This document shows, one piece after another, positions 26,578 to 35,561 of a DNA stretch of 64,000 nt; the first letter of the stretch is position 1; every line of letters starts with the position of its first letter. The DNA lies in contig JBFWUW010000018.1 of NCBI GenBank assembly GCA_050247075.1, positions 1 to 64,000 on the forward strand, in the 5' to 3' direction. The notes beneath the pieces were generated by a model. That model ran no database searches and was not told the origin of the DNA. It saw only the letters and a list, made by a program, of their open reading frames with translations. This DNA comes from JBFWUW01 sp050247075. GTDB taxonomy: Bacteria > Planctomycetota > Planctomycetia > Pirellulales > JBFWUW01. The position numbers were made by a program, and so were the translations under genes.

Positions 26578-27810
26578 ATGATTGCCCGGCACCGCACTTG
26601 GCTGACACTGGCGATCTGCACCGGTTGTCTGACAGGCCTGGCGGCTGACTGGCCCCAATGGCGCGGGCCGGATCGTAACGGCCTATCGGCGGAGACCAAT
26701 TGGCTGGAAAAATGGCCCGCCGGCGACTCGCCCAAGGTTGCTTGGAAGAAAGAGATCGGCCGCGGGCACGCTTGTGTGGTGGTTTCCCAAGGACGGGCTT
26801 ACTGCATGGGTTGGGACGGCCACCAAGACACGGTCTATTGCTGGGACGCGGCCGATGGCAGCGAGATCTGGAGGCAGTCCTACCCCTGTGAAACCATTGC
26901 CCAATGGAGCGGCCCGCGTGCCACTCCAACAGTGGCCGATGGAGCGGTCTACACGTTGGGCCAATGGGGCCAACTTCGCTGTTGGGATGCCGTCACCGGA
27001 GACCTCCAATGGAAGCAAGACCTGGCCGCCAGTTACAACCCTGATATCGACTACGGATTTGCCTGGTCTCCGCTGCTGGTCGATGACCTGCTGATTTTGG
27101 GTACGGGCAGCCACGGCCTAGCGCTGCGCGCCAAGGATGGTTCGTTCGCCTGGGGAGATGATGGTCAACATGGGGGCTGCGTTTCGGCTGTGCCCTACAC
27201 ACATTCGGGGCAGGCAGCCGTGGTGGTAACCCACGTAAGCCAAGATCGCGGCACGCTCGACCTGGTAGGTGTGGAAGCCAAGACTGGCCATGAACTGTGG
27301 CGATCCTCCCCCTGGCCGGAATCGTGGGGAGCGATTGGCGTTGATCCTATCGTCGCCGACGGGACCGTATTTATTACCTCGGCCCAAGAGTATCGCGCCG
27401 CCGCTCGGTTTAGCATTCGTGGCCAGGCGCTCCACGAAGATTGGCAAAACAAGCGCGTGGCGGGTTACACCGGCGGCTGCGTGTTATGGAAGGAACACTT
27501 GTACCTGGTCGATAGCCGTGGCGTTTTGAAATGCCTGGACTGGAAAACAGGTGAAGAACTCTGGTCGCAACGCGGCTTTGAGGATCGCGGCACGTTGATG
27601 TCCGCCGCTGGCTGCCTGCTGATTCAAACCGGGACCAGCGGCGAGTTGGTGGTTGCCACGGCAAAGCCCTCTGGTTATGAAGAGTTGCGGCGCACCCGCG
27701 TTTTTGCCGATGGCTCGGCCACCTTCACCGCGCCAACGCTAGCCAACGGCCGCATTTGCTGTCGTAGCTACGATGGTCGAGTCGTTTGCTTGGAACCTGG
27801 TTCCAAGTGA
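26578..27810 (+). CDS. Secreted PQQ-like beta-propeller protein
   Basis: Secreted protein of 410 residues. The signal peptide (MIARHRTWLTLAICTGCLTGLAA) leads directly into DWPQWRGPDRNGLS, the start shared by planctomycete PQQ-like/BamB-like propellers. Repeated blade motifs of the form 'vyCWDAADGSEIWRQ', 'LRCWDAVTGDLQWKQ', 'LVGVEAKTGHELWRS', 'LKCLDWKTGEELWSQ' show an eight-bladed-type propeller. Such proteins act as binding or scaffold proteins; no quinoprotein catalytic residues are evident. The ATG at 26578 is chosen because the in-frame upstream stretch overlaps the preceding gene in another frame. It precedes another secreted protein by 104 bp. Confidence 0.88.
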   Translation: MIARHRTWLTLAICTGCLTGLAADWPQWRGPDRNGLSAETNWLEKWPAGDSPKVAWKKEIGRGHACVVVSQGRAYCMGWDGHQDTVYCWDAADGSEIWRQSYPCETIAQWSGPRATPTVADGAVYTLGQWGQLRCWDAVTGDLQWKQDLAASYNPDIDYGFAWSPLLVDDLLILGTGSHGLALRAKDGSFAWGDDGQHGGCVSAVPYTHSGQAAVVVTHVSQDRGTLDLVGVEAKTGHELWRSSPWPESWGAIGVDPIVADGTVFITSAQEYRAAARFSIRGQALHEDWQNKRVAGYTGGCVLWKEHLYLVDSRGVLKCLDWKTGEELWSQRGFEDRGTLMSAAGCLLIQTGTSGELVVATAKPSGYEELRRTRVFADGSATFTAPTLANGRICCRSYDGRVVCLEPGSK

Positions 27811-27914
27811 CATCGCAGGAAAAGCGGCCTGTTGAAATCCTTGTTCAGGCGCTGCACGATACATTCAAGATGAACGCTATCTCGACTTGGTTTCGTTTGA
27901 AAGCAGACCATGCC

Positions 27915-29447
27915 ATGAAGATTTGCTTGCTCTGGAATATCTCGCTGTGCCTGGTTTTGTCGTCGTTCCCGGCATGGGCGGCAGAGGAGCAGGACGATGA
28001 TTGGATTGACCTGCTGAAGACGGTCGACGCCGCCAAGCATACGGTGGCGGGCGAGTGGCAAAAGTCGGGCCAGGAGATTACGGTGCAAGCCGCGCAGGGC
28101 GCTCGGCTGGCGCTCTCCTGGAAGCCAACCGCCGCCTACGATTTTGAGGTCGAATTCACGCGGCGCAGTGGTTCAAATTCCATCAGCTTGATCTTCGTCG
28201 CCGGTGGCCAACAAGCCTCGCTCGATCTGGACGGTTGGGGCGAACATCTGGCGGGCATTCAAAATATCGCCGGCGAAACCATGCGCCAGAACGCGACGCG
28301 GGTGGCTGATTTCGAATTGACCAACGGCCGCAAGTACACGGCCCTGTTGCGCGTTCGCACGGACCAGGTGCAGGCCCTTGTGAATGGCAAGGAATTGGCC
28401 CTGCATCGTGGCGATGGCACGGACCTGAGCCTGCTGGATCTTTGGAAACTGCCCGACACCTCTGTCTTGGGCCTTGGTTCTTGGGAGGGGGCGGCAACAT
28501 TCCATCGTGTTCGCGTCCGTCCGGTAGCGGACGAACCGGCCAAAGTTGCCAAGACTTCACCCGGCAAGCCGGACAACCCCGGCGGCAAGCCATCGTCTCC
28601 GCGATCAACCGCCCAGGCCGACGACCTGGCCAGGTTAAGCGACGAGTTCGACGACCCGGCCACCTTGCGTAACTGGCGGCGCGTGTTTGAGGACGAAAAG
28701 TCCTCAGCGGACCAGCTTCAACAACTTGACATTCACCGCTCGCAGCGCGGCTGGATGACCATGACACCACACACCAGCACCTGGTACCAGGACTACCGCG
28801 GGGTGCTGGTCTACAAAATGATCGAAGGCGACTTTGTCGCCACGACCAGCCTGCGTGCCACCAATCGGGCGGCAAACGGCGCTCCGCGCAGCACCTACTC
28901 GCTGGCGGGCATTATGGTCCGTACGCCGCGCGATGTAACTCCGCGAACCTGGCGGCCGGGAAGCGAGAATTACATCTTTCTGTCACTGGGAGCCGCGCGA
29001 GAGGTCGGCCGCTTTTCCTTTGAGGTGAAGACCACGGTCAACAGCCAGTCCGTGTTGGAAGTCACGCCTGCTCCCGGTGCGGAGGCATCTATCCAGGTGG
29101 CCCGCCTGGGCCAGGACTTTGTCTTGCTGCGGAAAGAACCGGGGCGGCCTTGGACGGTCCATCAGCGCTACCGGCGAACCGACATGCCCGCCCAATTGCA
29201 AGTCGGTTTCACGGTCTATACGGACTATGCCTCGGCATCAAGATTGCCGGCCCAACAACACAACACCCAAGTCATGCGCGGCGGCAACCCCGACCTAAAA
29301 GCCGCCTTTGACTACCTTCGGTTCGCGCGACCTCAGCCGCCGGAGCGCCTGCGCGGTCAGTCGTTTGCCGACGCCAGATCGGTCAGCGACGCGGATCTCT
29401 TGCAATTCTTGGGAGAGGCCGCTGCGGCACCAGCAACCGAGGAGTGA
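27915..29447 (+). CDS. Secreted two-domain concanavalin-like protein
   Basis: Secreted protein of 510 residues. The ATG at 27915 gives a good signal peptide (MKICLLWNISLCLVLSSFPAWAAEE). Two beta-sandwich modules are separated by a Pro/Lys/Ser-rich linker (about 210-240): an N-terminal one with FEVEFTRRSGSNSISLIFVAGG and VQALVNGKELALHRGDGTDLSLLDLWKLP, and a C-terminal one opening SDEFDDPATLRNWRRV and continuing GDFVATTSLRATNRA, the pattern of DUF1349/DUF1583-like concanavalin folds. Such modules bind sugars or serve as structural domains. It is convergent with cobL; the 100-bp nested repeat follows. Confidence 0.75.
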   Translation: MKICLLWNISLCLVLSSFPAWAAEEQDDDWIDLLKTVDAAKHTVAGEWQKSGQEITVQAAQGARLALSWKPTAAYDFEVEFTRRSGSNSISLIFVAGGQQASLDLDGWGEHLAGIQNIAGETMRQNATRVADFELTNGRKYTALLRVRTDQVQALVNGKELALHRGDGTDLSLLDLWKLPDTSVLGLGSWEGAATFHRVRVRPVADEPAKVAKTSPGKPDNPGGKPSSPRSTAQADDLARLSDEFDDPATLRNWRRVFEDEKSSADQLQQLDIHRSQRGWMTMTPHTSTWYQDYRGVLVYKMIEGDFVATTSLRATNRAANGAPRSTYSLAGIMVRTPRDVTPRTWRPGSENYIFLSLGAAREVGRFSFEVKTTVNSQSVLEVTPAPGAEASIQVARLGQDFVLLRKEPGRPWTVHQRYRRTDMPAQLQVGFTVYTDYASASRLPAQQHNTQVMRGGNPDLKAAFDYLRFARPQPPERLRGQSFADARSVSDADLLQFLGEAAAAPATEE

Positions 29448-29461
29448 AGGCACGCCTCTTG

Positions 29462-29561
29462 GGAACGACCGAAAAATAACTTCTCCACCAACTCCTCTCC
29501 CTCTCCGGGAGAGGGCAGGGTGAGGGAAAAGAAAACGCCAAAGTTATTTTTCGGTCGTTCC
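29462..29561. repeat. 100-bp nested inverted-repeat element
   Basis: Perfect 21-bp terminal inverted repeats (29462-29482, beginning GGAACGACCGAAAAATAAC, and 29541-29561) flank a 58-bp core that holds a second hairpin, CCCTCTC-CGG-GAGAGGG (29499-29515), followed by GCAGGGTGAGGG. It fills the gap between two convergent genes and ends on the base next to the cobL stop. It could act as a bidirectional terminator or be a miniature non-autonomous mobile element. Confidence 0.8.
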
Positions 29562-30902
29562 TTAGTTTGGCTTGACGACGGCCAGCACGAAGGTTGGGTT
29601 GAGCGCGTCGAAGCGGACCCGTTCTAACTGGTAAGTGCCTCGCGCGATATTGATCATCCAGACTCTTACATCGCGAGTGCGGCGATGCAGCGTGGCGTGG
29701 ATGTCCGACACGTTTTCGATGCTGCTGACATTCGCCACCAGCCTTCCGCCAGGTTTCAGCCGGTCGTAGGCCAGATCGACCAGTCGGCCAATCTCGCGAC
29801 CGCTGCCCCCCAAAAACACCGCGTCGGGGGCGGGCAGGTCGGCCCAGGCTTCTGGGGCGCGGCCCAGGACCGCCCGCAGGTTGCCCACGCCAAACCTTTC
29901 CGCATTAGCGCGAATCAAGTTGTGGTCGTCGGCATCCATTTCAATGGCAAAAGTCGTGCCGGCACTGGCCAGTTGGGCCGCTTCGATGGCCACCGCGCCG
30001 CTTCCCGCGCCAATATCCCACACCACGCTACGCGGGCCCAAGTCCAACTGCGACAGCGCGATCGAACGCACCTCGGATGGCGTGAGTAGCCCTTGCTTGG
30101 GCTTAGACTGCAAGAATGCATCGTCGGGATTGCCAAACAGCCGCAACCCGACCGCATCACTGGGCCGGTCGGGCACGTCCGGCTTGCGGACCAGGATCAT
30201 CACATTCAGCGGGGCGAAATTCATGCCGACGAGTTCCGCCAATTCTCCTTGCGTCACGCGCTCGTCAGGCGAACCGAGATTCTCGCAGACGTAGGCCGAG
30301 AAGTAGTCGATCTTGCGATCCAGCAAGGCCCGCGCCACCACAGCCGGCGGATTGGCTTCACTGGTAAACAGGCCAACCTTTTCAGCCACGCGGATTTTCT
30401 CAACCACGCCCTCCAGGCTGTGATTGGCCAGGTTGGTCAGGTAGGCTTCTTCCCAGCTTTCCTTGACGCGGGCAAAGGCCAGTTGCATACTGCTGACGTG
30501 CGGCACAACATCGAAGCGGTCCTTGCCCAGCTTCTGGCACAGATAACGGGCCACGCCGTAAAACAGCGGATCGCCCGACGCTACCACCACGATGGGCCCG
30601 TCCTTGGCGGAGCCAATCGCCCCCACGGCCGCGTCCAGATTGGCTCCCACGACCAACCGCTTGGCGCTATCGTTGGCCACCAAGGCCAAGGTCTGATCGG
30701 CACCAATCAGCAATTTGGCGCTTTGCATCAATTGCCTGGCGGCACCAGTCAGGCCATCCAGCCCATCATCGCCGATGCCAATAATGTGTACTCTTGCCGC
30801 GCCTGCCAAGGGAACTCGCTTGTGGTAGAAAGGAACGCGCCGCCGATGCGCGCAAGATATTTCGATGGCCGTTATTCTTTGGCCAGCGGCGGGGCCTGTC
30901 AA
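29562..30902 (-). CDS. cobL: Precorrin-6Y C5,15-methyltransferase (CbiE/CbiT fusion, CobL)
   Basis: Bifunctional cobalamin-pathway enzyme of up to 446 residues that methylates C5 and C15 and decarboxylates the ring. The N-terminal CbiE tetrapyrrole methylase domain (about 38-235) shows VHIIGIGDDGLDGLTGAARQLMQSA and GPIVVVASGDPLFYGVARYL. The C-terminal CbiT domain (about 255-446) shows TPSEVRSIALSQLDLGPRSVVWDIGAGSGAVAIEAAQL and PDAVFLGGSGREIGRLVDLAYDRLKPGGRLVANVSSIEN. The start is uncertain: TTG at 30902 is the longest, but TTG at 30809, six residues before the CbiE core, is also possible and neither has a good ribosome site. No other cobalamin gene is in the window. Confidence 0.93.
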   Translation of the reverse strand: MTGPAAGQRITAIEISCAHRRRVPFYHKRVPLAGAARVHIIGIGDDGLDGLTGAARQLMQSAKLLIGADQTLALVANDSAKRLVVGANLDAAVGAIGSAKDGPIVVVASGDPLFYGVARYLCQKLGKDRFDVVPHVSSMQLAFARVKESWEEAYLTNLANHSLEGVVEKIRVAEKVGLFTSEANPPAVVARALLDRKIDYFSAYVCENLGSPDERVTQGELAELVGMNFAPLNVMILVRKPDVPDRPSDAVGLRLFGNPDDAFLQSKPKQGLLTPSEVRSIALSQLDLGPRSVVWDIGAGSGAVAIEAAQLASAGTTFAIEMDADDHNLIRANAERFGVGNLRAVLGRAPEAWADLPAPDAVFLGGSGREIGRLVDLAYDRLKPGGRLVANVSSIENVSDIHATLHRRTRDVRVWMINIARGTYQLERVRFDALNPTFVLAVVKPN

Positions 30903-30997
30903 GGATTACGCGCGCAGCAAAACAGCGACCGCGTTGGCAGCACAAGCGCGCTTGGCATTGCATCGGCCGCACAGCCGCCTCTTGAAAAGGCATTCGC

Positions 30998-31330
30998 CTA
31001 ACCGCGGTCTTTGCGCTTCACCTTGTTAAGCTGCCGGTCGATCGCGTCGAGTTGCGATTGCACCGAGTCAATCTCTTGTTGCACAATCCGCAGGTCGCGA
31101 CGAATCAAGAAGGTGGGACGCACCCGCCCCACCATCACCGTGGCGGCACGGTTCAAGCCGCCATCAAAAGGCGTTAAGGCATCGGCATCGTCTGAAGTGG
31201 CCAGTGCCAACTCTGATTCCAACCGGCTGCGCCGGGCAAACAACGTGCCGCTGGCCGGAGACTCAGGATCGCCTTGACGGGCACCCAGGGCGGCCCGCTG
31301 CTGGTGTAATGTTTGAGAACGACTTTCCAT
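30998..31330 (-). CDS. Small coiled-coil protein, unknown
   Basis: Cytoplasmic protein of 110 residues, not recognised. The ATG at 31330 is chosen because GAGGA sits seven bases upstream; a longer frame to 31384 has no ribosome site. The C-terminal third (about 72-110; LIRRDLRIVQQEIDSVQSQLDAIDRQLNKVKRKDRG) is a strongly predicted coiled coil ending in a basic tail. The middle has an Arg-rich patch. Neighbouring cobL is on the same strand 96 bp downstream but no functional link is evident. Confidence 0.65.
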   Translation of the reverse strand: MESRSQTLHQQRAALGARQGDPESPASGTLFARRSRLESELALATSDDADALTPFDGGLNRAATVMVGRVRPTFLIRRDLRIVQQEIDSVQSQLDAIDRQLNKVKRKDRG

Positions 31331-31683
31331 GAAAATCCTCACAAAAACTGCTACATCGTTGCGTTCAACAGGTTGTTCGAACACTCAATAGAACAAGTTG
31401 TCCGTCGATTTTGTAGGCATAATTTTCCCATTTTGAGAAAAAACTTTGCCAGCAAAGATTGGCATAGGTGAATCGAAGTTGATATGATGGTGGCCGGTCC
31501 CCCACATGGCCGATGACGGACTAGGGGCACTCCGTCTCGCCCCCCCCCGCCGCAACCAGTTTTCCTGATCCGATTAGTTGGTTCTAAGTGCAAGGCTCTT
31601 AACTATCTGCGTTCGCCGCCCGAGGCATTCAAACGGCCCTGGTTGTGGCAACGTTCAACCATATCAGCGGGAGCAACTAGCTC
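31331..31683. other. Divergent intergenic region with a C9 tract
   Basis: This 353-bp region separates the coiled-coil gene from the second DUF1501 gene. It is locally A/T-rich near 31400-31490 and contains a run of nine C at 31540-31548 plus the candidate promoter listed separately. I see no gene and no stable RNA structure in it. Confidence 0.5.
31459..31488 (+). promoter_or_regulatory. Candidate promoter upstream of second DUF1501 gene
   Basis: TTGGCA (31459-31464) and TATGAT (31483-31488) each match the vegetative consensus at five of six positions, separated by 18 bp, in the A/T-rich part of the gap. It would give a leader of about 190 bases before the ATG at 31684. Inference from hexamer match only. 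Confidence 0.45.
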
Positions 31684-33027
31684 ATGCGGATTGAACTCGG
31701 ACGTAAGTCTCTCAACTGTGCCGGAATATCCCGCCGCGATGCGCTGCGGGTGGGTGGTGTAGGCGTACTGGGGGGGCTAAGCCTGCCCCATTTGTTAGAG
31801 CTGCAAGCCAAGGCCGCCGCTACCAGCACCCCCAAAGCCAACGCCTGTATCTTTTTGTGGCTGGAAGGGGGCCCCAGCACCATCGACATGTGGGATATGA
31901 AGCCCGACGCTCCGTCGGAGATTCGCGGGCCTTACCGGCCCATTCCCACCAACGTACCGGGCACCTTCGTGGGGGAGCATCTGCCGTTGTGCGCCACGGT
32001 GGCCGACAAATACACCATTTTGCGCACGCACAGCCACGGCGATAACGGCCACACGACGGGCGCGCATTACTTTTGGACCGGCAACAAGCCCGACTTTGCC
32101 GATGGCACTAACAGCCGCATCCCCAATAATGTGCTGTTTCCGTCGGCTGGCTCTATTGTGGCCCGCGAGTTGGGGGCTAAGACCAGCGTGCCGCCGTACA
32201 TCAATATCCCAGAGCCCTTGGCAGCCGGTGGCCCCGGCTTTTACGGAGCCGAATACGCGCCGTTTATTATCGAGAGCGACCCGGCCCAGCCTGACTTTGA
32301 AGTGAAAGACCTGGTTCCGCCGCCTGGCACCAGCGAGGACCGGCTCTCGTTCCGTCGCCGCGTGCTGGCAGGGTTGGAAGGGATCGAGCGCCGCCGCGAA
32401 TTGCGCGGCCGCGCGGCGGCCATGTCTACCTATTACGACAAGGCCCAAGACCTGATCACCTCCAGCGAGGCCAAGCAAGCCTTTGATATCCATTCCGAAG
32501 ACGAAGACGTGCGGGCCAAGTACGGTTATACGTCGCTCGGCCAATGTGCCTTGATGGGCCGCCGCCTGGTAGAAGCGGGGTGCCGCTTCGTGGGGATCGA
32601 TCACGGTAGTTGGGACACGCACTTTACCTGCTTCCCCAGCTTGGAAAATGACCTCATTCCCCACGCCGACAAAGCCTTTGGGGCCTTGGTCGCCGACCTG
32701 GACCAGCGGGGTCTGCTCGATACCACCCTGGTCGTCATGATGGGCGAAATGGGCCGCACCCCACGCATCAATAATGAGGCGGGCCGCGATCACTGGTCGA
32801 TGGCCCAAAGCGTTCTGTTTGCCGGTGGCGGCATCAAGCCGGGGCAGATTATCGGGGCCACCGATCGCCAGTGCGCCTATCCTACGGCCGATCCTGTCAG
32901 CATTGAAGATATCTTGTATACGATCTTCACGCTGATGGGCATCGACCCTGGCAAGACCTACCTTACCCCGATTGGACGTCCGGTCCCCGTCGTCAACGGC
33001 GGCAAGCTAATCGCGGGATTGGTCTAA
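31684..33027 (+). CDS. DUF1501 family Tat-exported protein
   Basis: Secreted protein of 447 residues, the second DUF1501 member in the window. Twin-arginine signal SRRDALRVGGVGVLGGLSLPHLLEL at the N-terminus. Family motifs: NACIFLWLEGGPSTIDMWDMKPDAPSEIRGPYRPIPTNVPG, RTHSHGDNGHTTGAHYFWTG, GIDHGSWDTHFTCFPSLENDLIPHADKA and LVVMMGEMGRTPRINNEAGRDHW. It differs markedly from the copy at 15664, so the two are paralogues rather than a recent duplication. No cytochrome-type DUF1549/DUF1553 partner is adjacent. Role unknown; phosphatase/sulfatase-like fold by family knowledge. Confidence 0.92.
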   Translation: MRIELGRKSLNCAGISRRDALRVGGVGVLGGLSLPHLLELQAKAAATSTPKANACIFLWLEGGPSTIDMWDMKPDAPSEIRGPYRPIPTNVPGTFVGEHLPLCATVADKYTILRTHSHGDNGHTTGAHYFWTGNKPDFADGTNSRIPNNVLFPSAGSIVARELGAKTSVPPYINIPEPLAAGGPGFYGAEYAPFIIESDPAQPDFEVKDLVPPPGTSEDRLSFRRRVLAGLEGIERRRELRGRAAAMSTYYDKAQDLITSSEAKQAFDIHSEDEDVRAKYGYTSLGQCALMGRRLVEAGCRFVGIDHGSWDTHFTCFPSLENDLIPHADKAFGALVADLDQRGLLDTTLVVMMGEMGRTPRINNEAGRDHWSMAQSVLFAGGGIKPGQIIGATDRQCAYPTADPVSIEDILYTIFTLMGIDPGKTYLTPIGRPVPVVNGGKLIAGLV

Positions 33028-33049
33028 GGAATCGGCGAAACGTTCCACG

Positions 33050-34051
33050 TCAAAACCAACGGGCCTTATCGACCACGTTACGCAGCGGCTCCCCTACGCG
33101 GAAACGGCCAATGTTCTCCAGCAGTACATCCAAGTGCCGCTGGGCAATGCGGGGCGAACAACCGGCCACATGGGGCGTGAGAATCACGTTGGGCATGGCC
33201 CACAGCGGGTGATCCGCGGGTAGCGGTTCAATCTCGAACACATCCAGCCCTGCGCCGGCGATCTGCCCGGATTGAAGTGCCTCGCTAAGCGATTGCAAAT
33301 CGACAATCGCTCCGCGGCCAATGTTGATGAGAAACGCGGTCGGCTTCATCTGCTGGAATTGGCGCGAGCCGAACATCTTCTCGGTCCGCGGCGTATGCGG
33401 CGCGGCGATGGCGACAAAATCACTTTCGGCCAGCAACCGCGGCAGTTGGTCGGGCGAGCCCAGCCATTCCACGCCGGCGGGCGCATCTTGCCGCACGGCG
33501 TCGATGGCGGCCACTTTCATGCCAAAGGCCCGGCCTCGCGCGGCGATCTCCAGGCCAATCTCGCCCAGCCCCACGATTCCCAAGGTGCAATCAGCCAGAT
33601 GCAGATGCGCCCGATCCATGCCGCTGACCGTGCCAGGGCCCGACGCAAAGGTTGACCGCTCTGCCTCGCCCCCCACGGGGGACCAGCATGCCTGCCGTTG
33701 TTGCCGCAGATAGACGTGGAAGTTTCGGGCGAAACACAAAATATAGCCGAAGACGTGATTGGCAATCACGTCGGAAAACAGTCCGCGCATATTGGTAAGA
33801 ACGCAGTCGTGCTCCACCAACTCAGGAAAAACGTAATGCTCCAGACTGGCGGTGGGGCTTTGCACCCATTTCAGCCGGCGAGCCTTCGCCAGCAACGGCG
33901 CGGTGATCTTGCCAAAAAAGGCATCGGCATCGAAAATTTCGGCGGCGGCTTGCGCTTCATCTTGGGCGTTCACCACCCTCATGTCGCCGGATGCCGCCAG
34001 GATTGCCCGCTCGCGCTCGGCTTCGACAGATGGAAAGAGGACCAGTTTCAT
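33050..34051 (-). CDS. D-isomer-specific 2-hydroxyacid dehydrogenase
   Basis: Cytoplasmic NAD(P)-dependent oxidoreductase of 333 residues. NAD-binding LGIVGLGEIGLEIAARGRAFGMKVAAIDA (about 145-173), catalytic Arg in FLINIGRGAIVDLQSL, Glu in VFEIEPLPADHPLW and His in VILTPHVAGCSPR. The short N-terminal catalytic half and the LAESDFVAIAAPHTPRTEKMF segment resemble the glyoxylate/hydroxypyruvate reductase-like branch of the family. The ATG at 34051 is chosen with AGGA six bases upstream; ATG at 34057 is the alternative. The actual 2-oxoacid substrate is not deducible. Convergent with DUF1501, 22 bp apart. Confidence 0.92.
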   Translation of the reverse strand: MKLVLFPSVEAERERAILAASGDMRVVNAQDEAQAAAEIFDADAFFGKITAPLLAKARRLKWVQSPTASLEHYVFPELVEHDCVLTNMRGLFSDVIANHVFGYILCFARNFHVYLRQQRQACWSPVGGEAERSTFASGPGTVSGMDRAHLHLADCTLGIVGLGEIGLEIAARGRAFGMKVAAIDAVRQDAPAGVEWLGSPDQLPRLLAESDFVAIAAPHTPRTEKMFGSRQFQQMKPTAFLINIGRGAIVDLQSLSEALQSGQIAGAGLDVFEIEPLPADHPLWAMPNVILTPHVAGCSPRIAQRHLDVLLENIGRFRVGEPLRNVVDKARWF

Positions 34052-34306
34052 GGACATTCCTGGAAATCGCTGGACAGGCACGAAATTCGTGAGTTTGACG
34101 CCAGTCTATGCCAGCCACCGCTGGCAATAAAGCAGGCCATCGTTCGTTCTGTACCGCCTTTTCCGGTCATAACGATATCCGACTTCCGGCTTGTGGTGCT
34201 TTGGCAACATCCCGCCGGGCGGTGCGCCATAAAGGTGTTATGTTTGCTTGGTCCTTCCCCGTCCGCGCGGTTTCGCGGATGCTCCCTCTCGTGATTGCTA
34301 TCCGCC

Positions 34307-35473
34307 ATGCCCGTCACACTGAACACCCCGCCGACTTCATTGCTCAACGTCTTGTTGGTGCAAGACGACCCGTTGGACCGCGCCAGGTTCTCGCGGATGC
34401 TGCAAAAGCAGTTTGGCCATCGCGTGACGATCCGCCTGGCGCGCGACGCCGCCGAGGCGTTTCAGACGATTGAAGACAAGCCCGTGGACGTAGCGCTGAT
34501 CGATAGCCGCCTGCCCGACATGTTTGGTCTGGAGATGATCGACCGGTTGTCGCGCGACGGCGGCCAGACGGCGACGATTTTGGTGGCATCGCAAGGGGGC
34601 GAGCGGTTGGCGGCCGAGGCCCTTAAGCATGGTGCCAAGGATTATGTAATTAAGGAAGGATTGGATGGCGAGACACTGGCCCGCGCGGTCAACCAGGCTC
34701 TCAGCGCCAAGCGGCTACAACAAGAGAATGCCCGCATGGCCGAGCAGCTCCAGCGGACGCAGGCGCAAATGGACCACTTCTTGCGGGCGATTTCGCACGA
34801 CATGGGGGCCAATCTGATGTTGCTGGACAGTTCGTTTCGGCAAATGAAACGACAGTCCGTGGTTCCGATGCCCGCCGATGGTTCCAATGCGCCGCCGCCA
34901 ACCACCGATGCGGCCGCGCATGTCGAAGCTTGCCTGCGCGAGTCGCACCGTTTTTTGCGCGACTTGTCCCAATTAAGCAGCACTGGCAGTGTGGCGATGG
35001 AGCCCGAACTGGTTGATCTGCAAAAAACCATTGACGAAGTCTTGTTCGAGCAGAAGACGCTGCTCGACGAACGCGGAGCGAAAGTCAGCCTGGCACGGCC
35101 ACTGCCCACAGTCTGGTGCAATGTTGGCCGAGTACGCCAGGTCTTCACCAACTTGATCCGCAATGCCCTGAAGCATGGCTGCGACGAGCAGAACCCGCGG
35201 CTGGTGATTGCCGCCTGCCAAGCGCCGGCGGGCCGCCACAAGGCGGGTTTCGTCTGGCTGGCCGTGGCCGACAACGGGCCGGGCATTCCGCTGGACAAGC
35301 GCGAGGAAATCTTCCTGCCGGGCAAGCGGCTGCCCAGCACGCGCGGCGACGGCACCGGCCTGGGCCTGGCGATCGTCAAAAAGGTCATCGACCACTACGG
35401 CGGCGAGATCCTGGTCGATCCAACAGCCAAACAAGGGGCGAAGTTCCTCTTCTCTTTGCCGCTGCCTAAGTAG
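34307..35473 (+). CDS. Receiver-histidine kinase protein (REC-HisKA-HATPase)
   Basis: Soluble signalling protein of 388 residues with no membrane segment. A receiver domain comes first (about 13-130): acidic pocket Asp20/Asp21, phosphoacceptor Asp66 in ALIDSRLPD, and Lys116 in DYVIKEG. A short coiled-coil leads to the dimerisation/phosphotransfer helix with AISHDMGANL (His164), then the ATPase domain with the N box VFTNLIRNALKHG, DNGPGI and GDGTGLGLAIVKKV. This is the layout of hybrid kinases whose own receiver is the input, as in phytochrome-response or PhoQ-like relays. The start ATG at 34307 keeps the receiver complete. No cognate response regulator lies nearby. Confidence 0.9.
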   Translation: MPVTLNTPPTSLLNVLLVQDDPLDRARFSRMLQKQFGHRVTIRLARDAAEAFQTIEDKPVDVALIDSRLPDMFGLEMIDRLSRDGGQTATILVASQGGERLAAEALKHGAKDYVIKEGLDGETLARAVNQALSAKRLQQENARMAEQLQRTQAQMDHFLRAISHDMGANLMLLDSSFRQMKRQSVVPMPADGSNAPPPTTDAAAHVEACLRESHRFLRDLSQLSSTGSVAMEPELVDLQKTIDEVLFEQKTLLDERGAKVSLARPLPTVWCNVGRVRQVFTNLIRNALKHGCDEQNPRLVIAACQAPAGRHKAGFVWLAVADNGPGIPLDKREEIFLPGKRLPSTRGDGTGLGLAIVKKVIDHYGGEILVDPTAKQGAKFLFSLPLPK

Positions 35474-35561
35474 CCGCAAAGCTTCTGCTTTGACGGCTTT
35501 AGACGCGAGAAGACTTTCCATGCCGCGCGCGGTTGTCCGGTCGAAATCGCTCCTGCAACGA

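Noticed and set aside
28165..28180. A GGTTCAAATTCC sequence resembling the T-loop of a tRNA
   Set aside because: It lies inside a well supported secreted-protein gene and no acceptor stem or anticodon arm can be folded around it.
31795..32808. A 337-codon open frame antisense to the second DUF1501 gene
   Set aside because: It has low-complexity Gly/Arg/His composition and lies fully inside a gene with clear family motifs.
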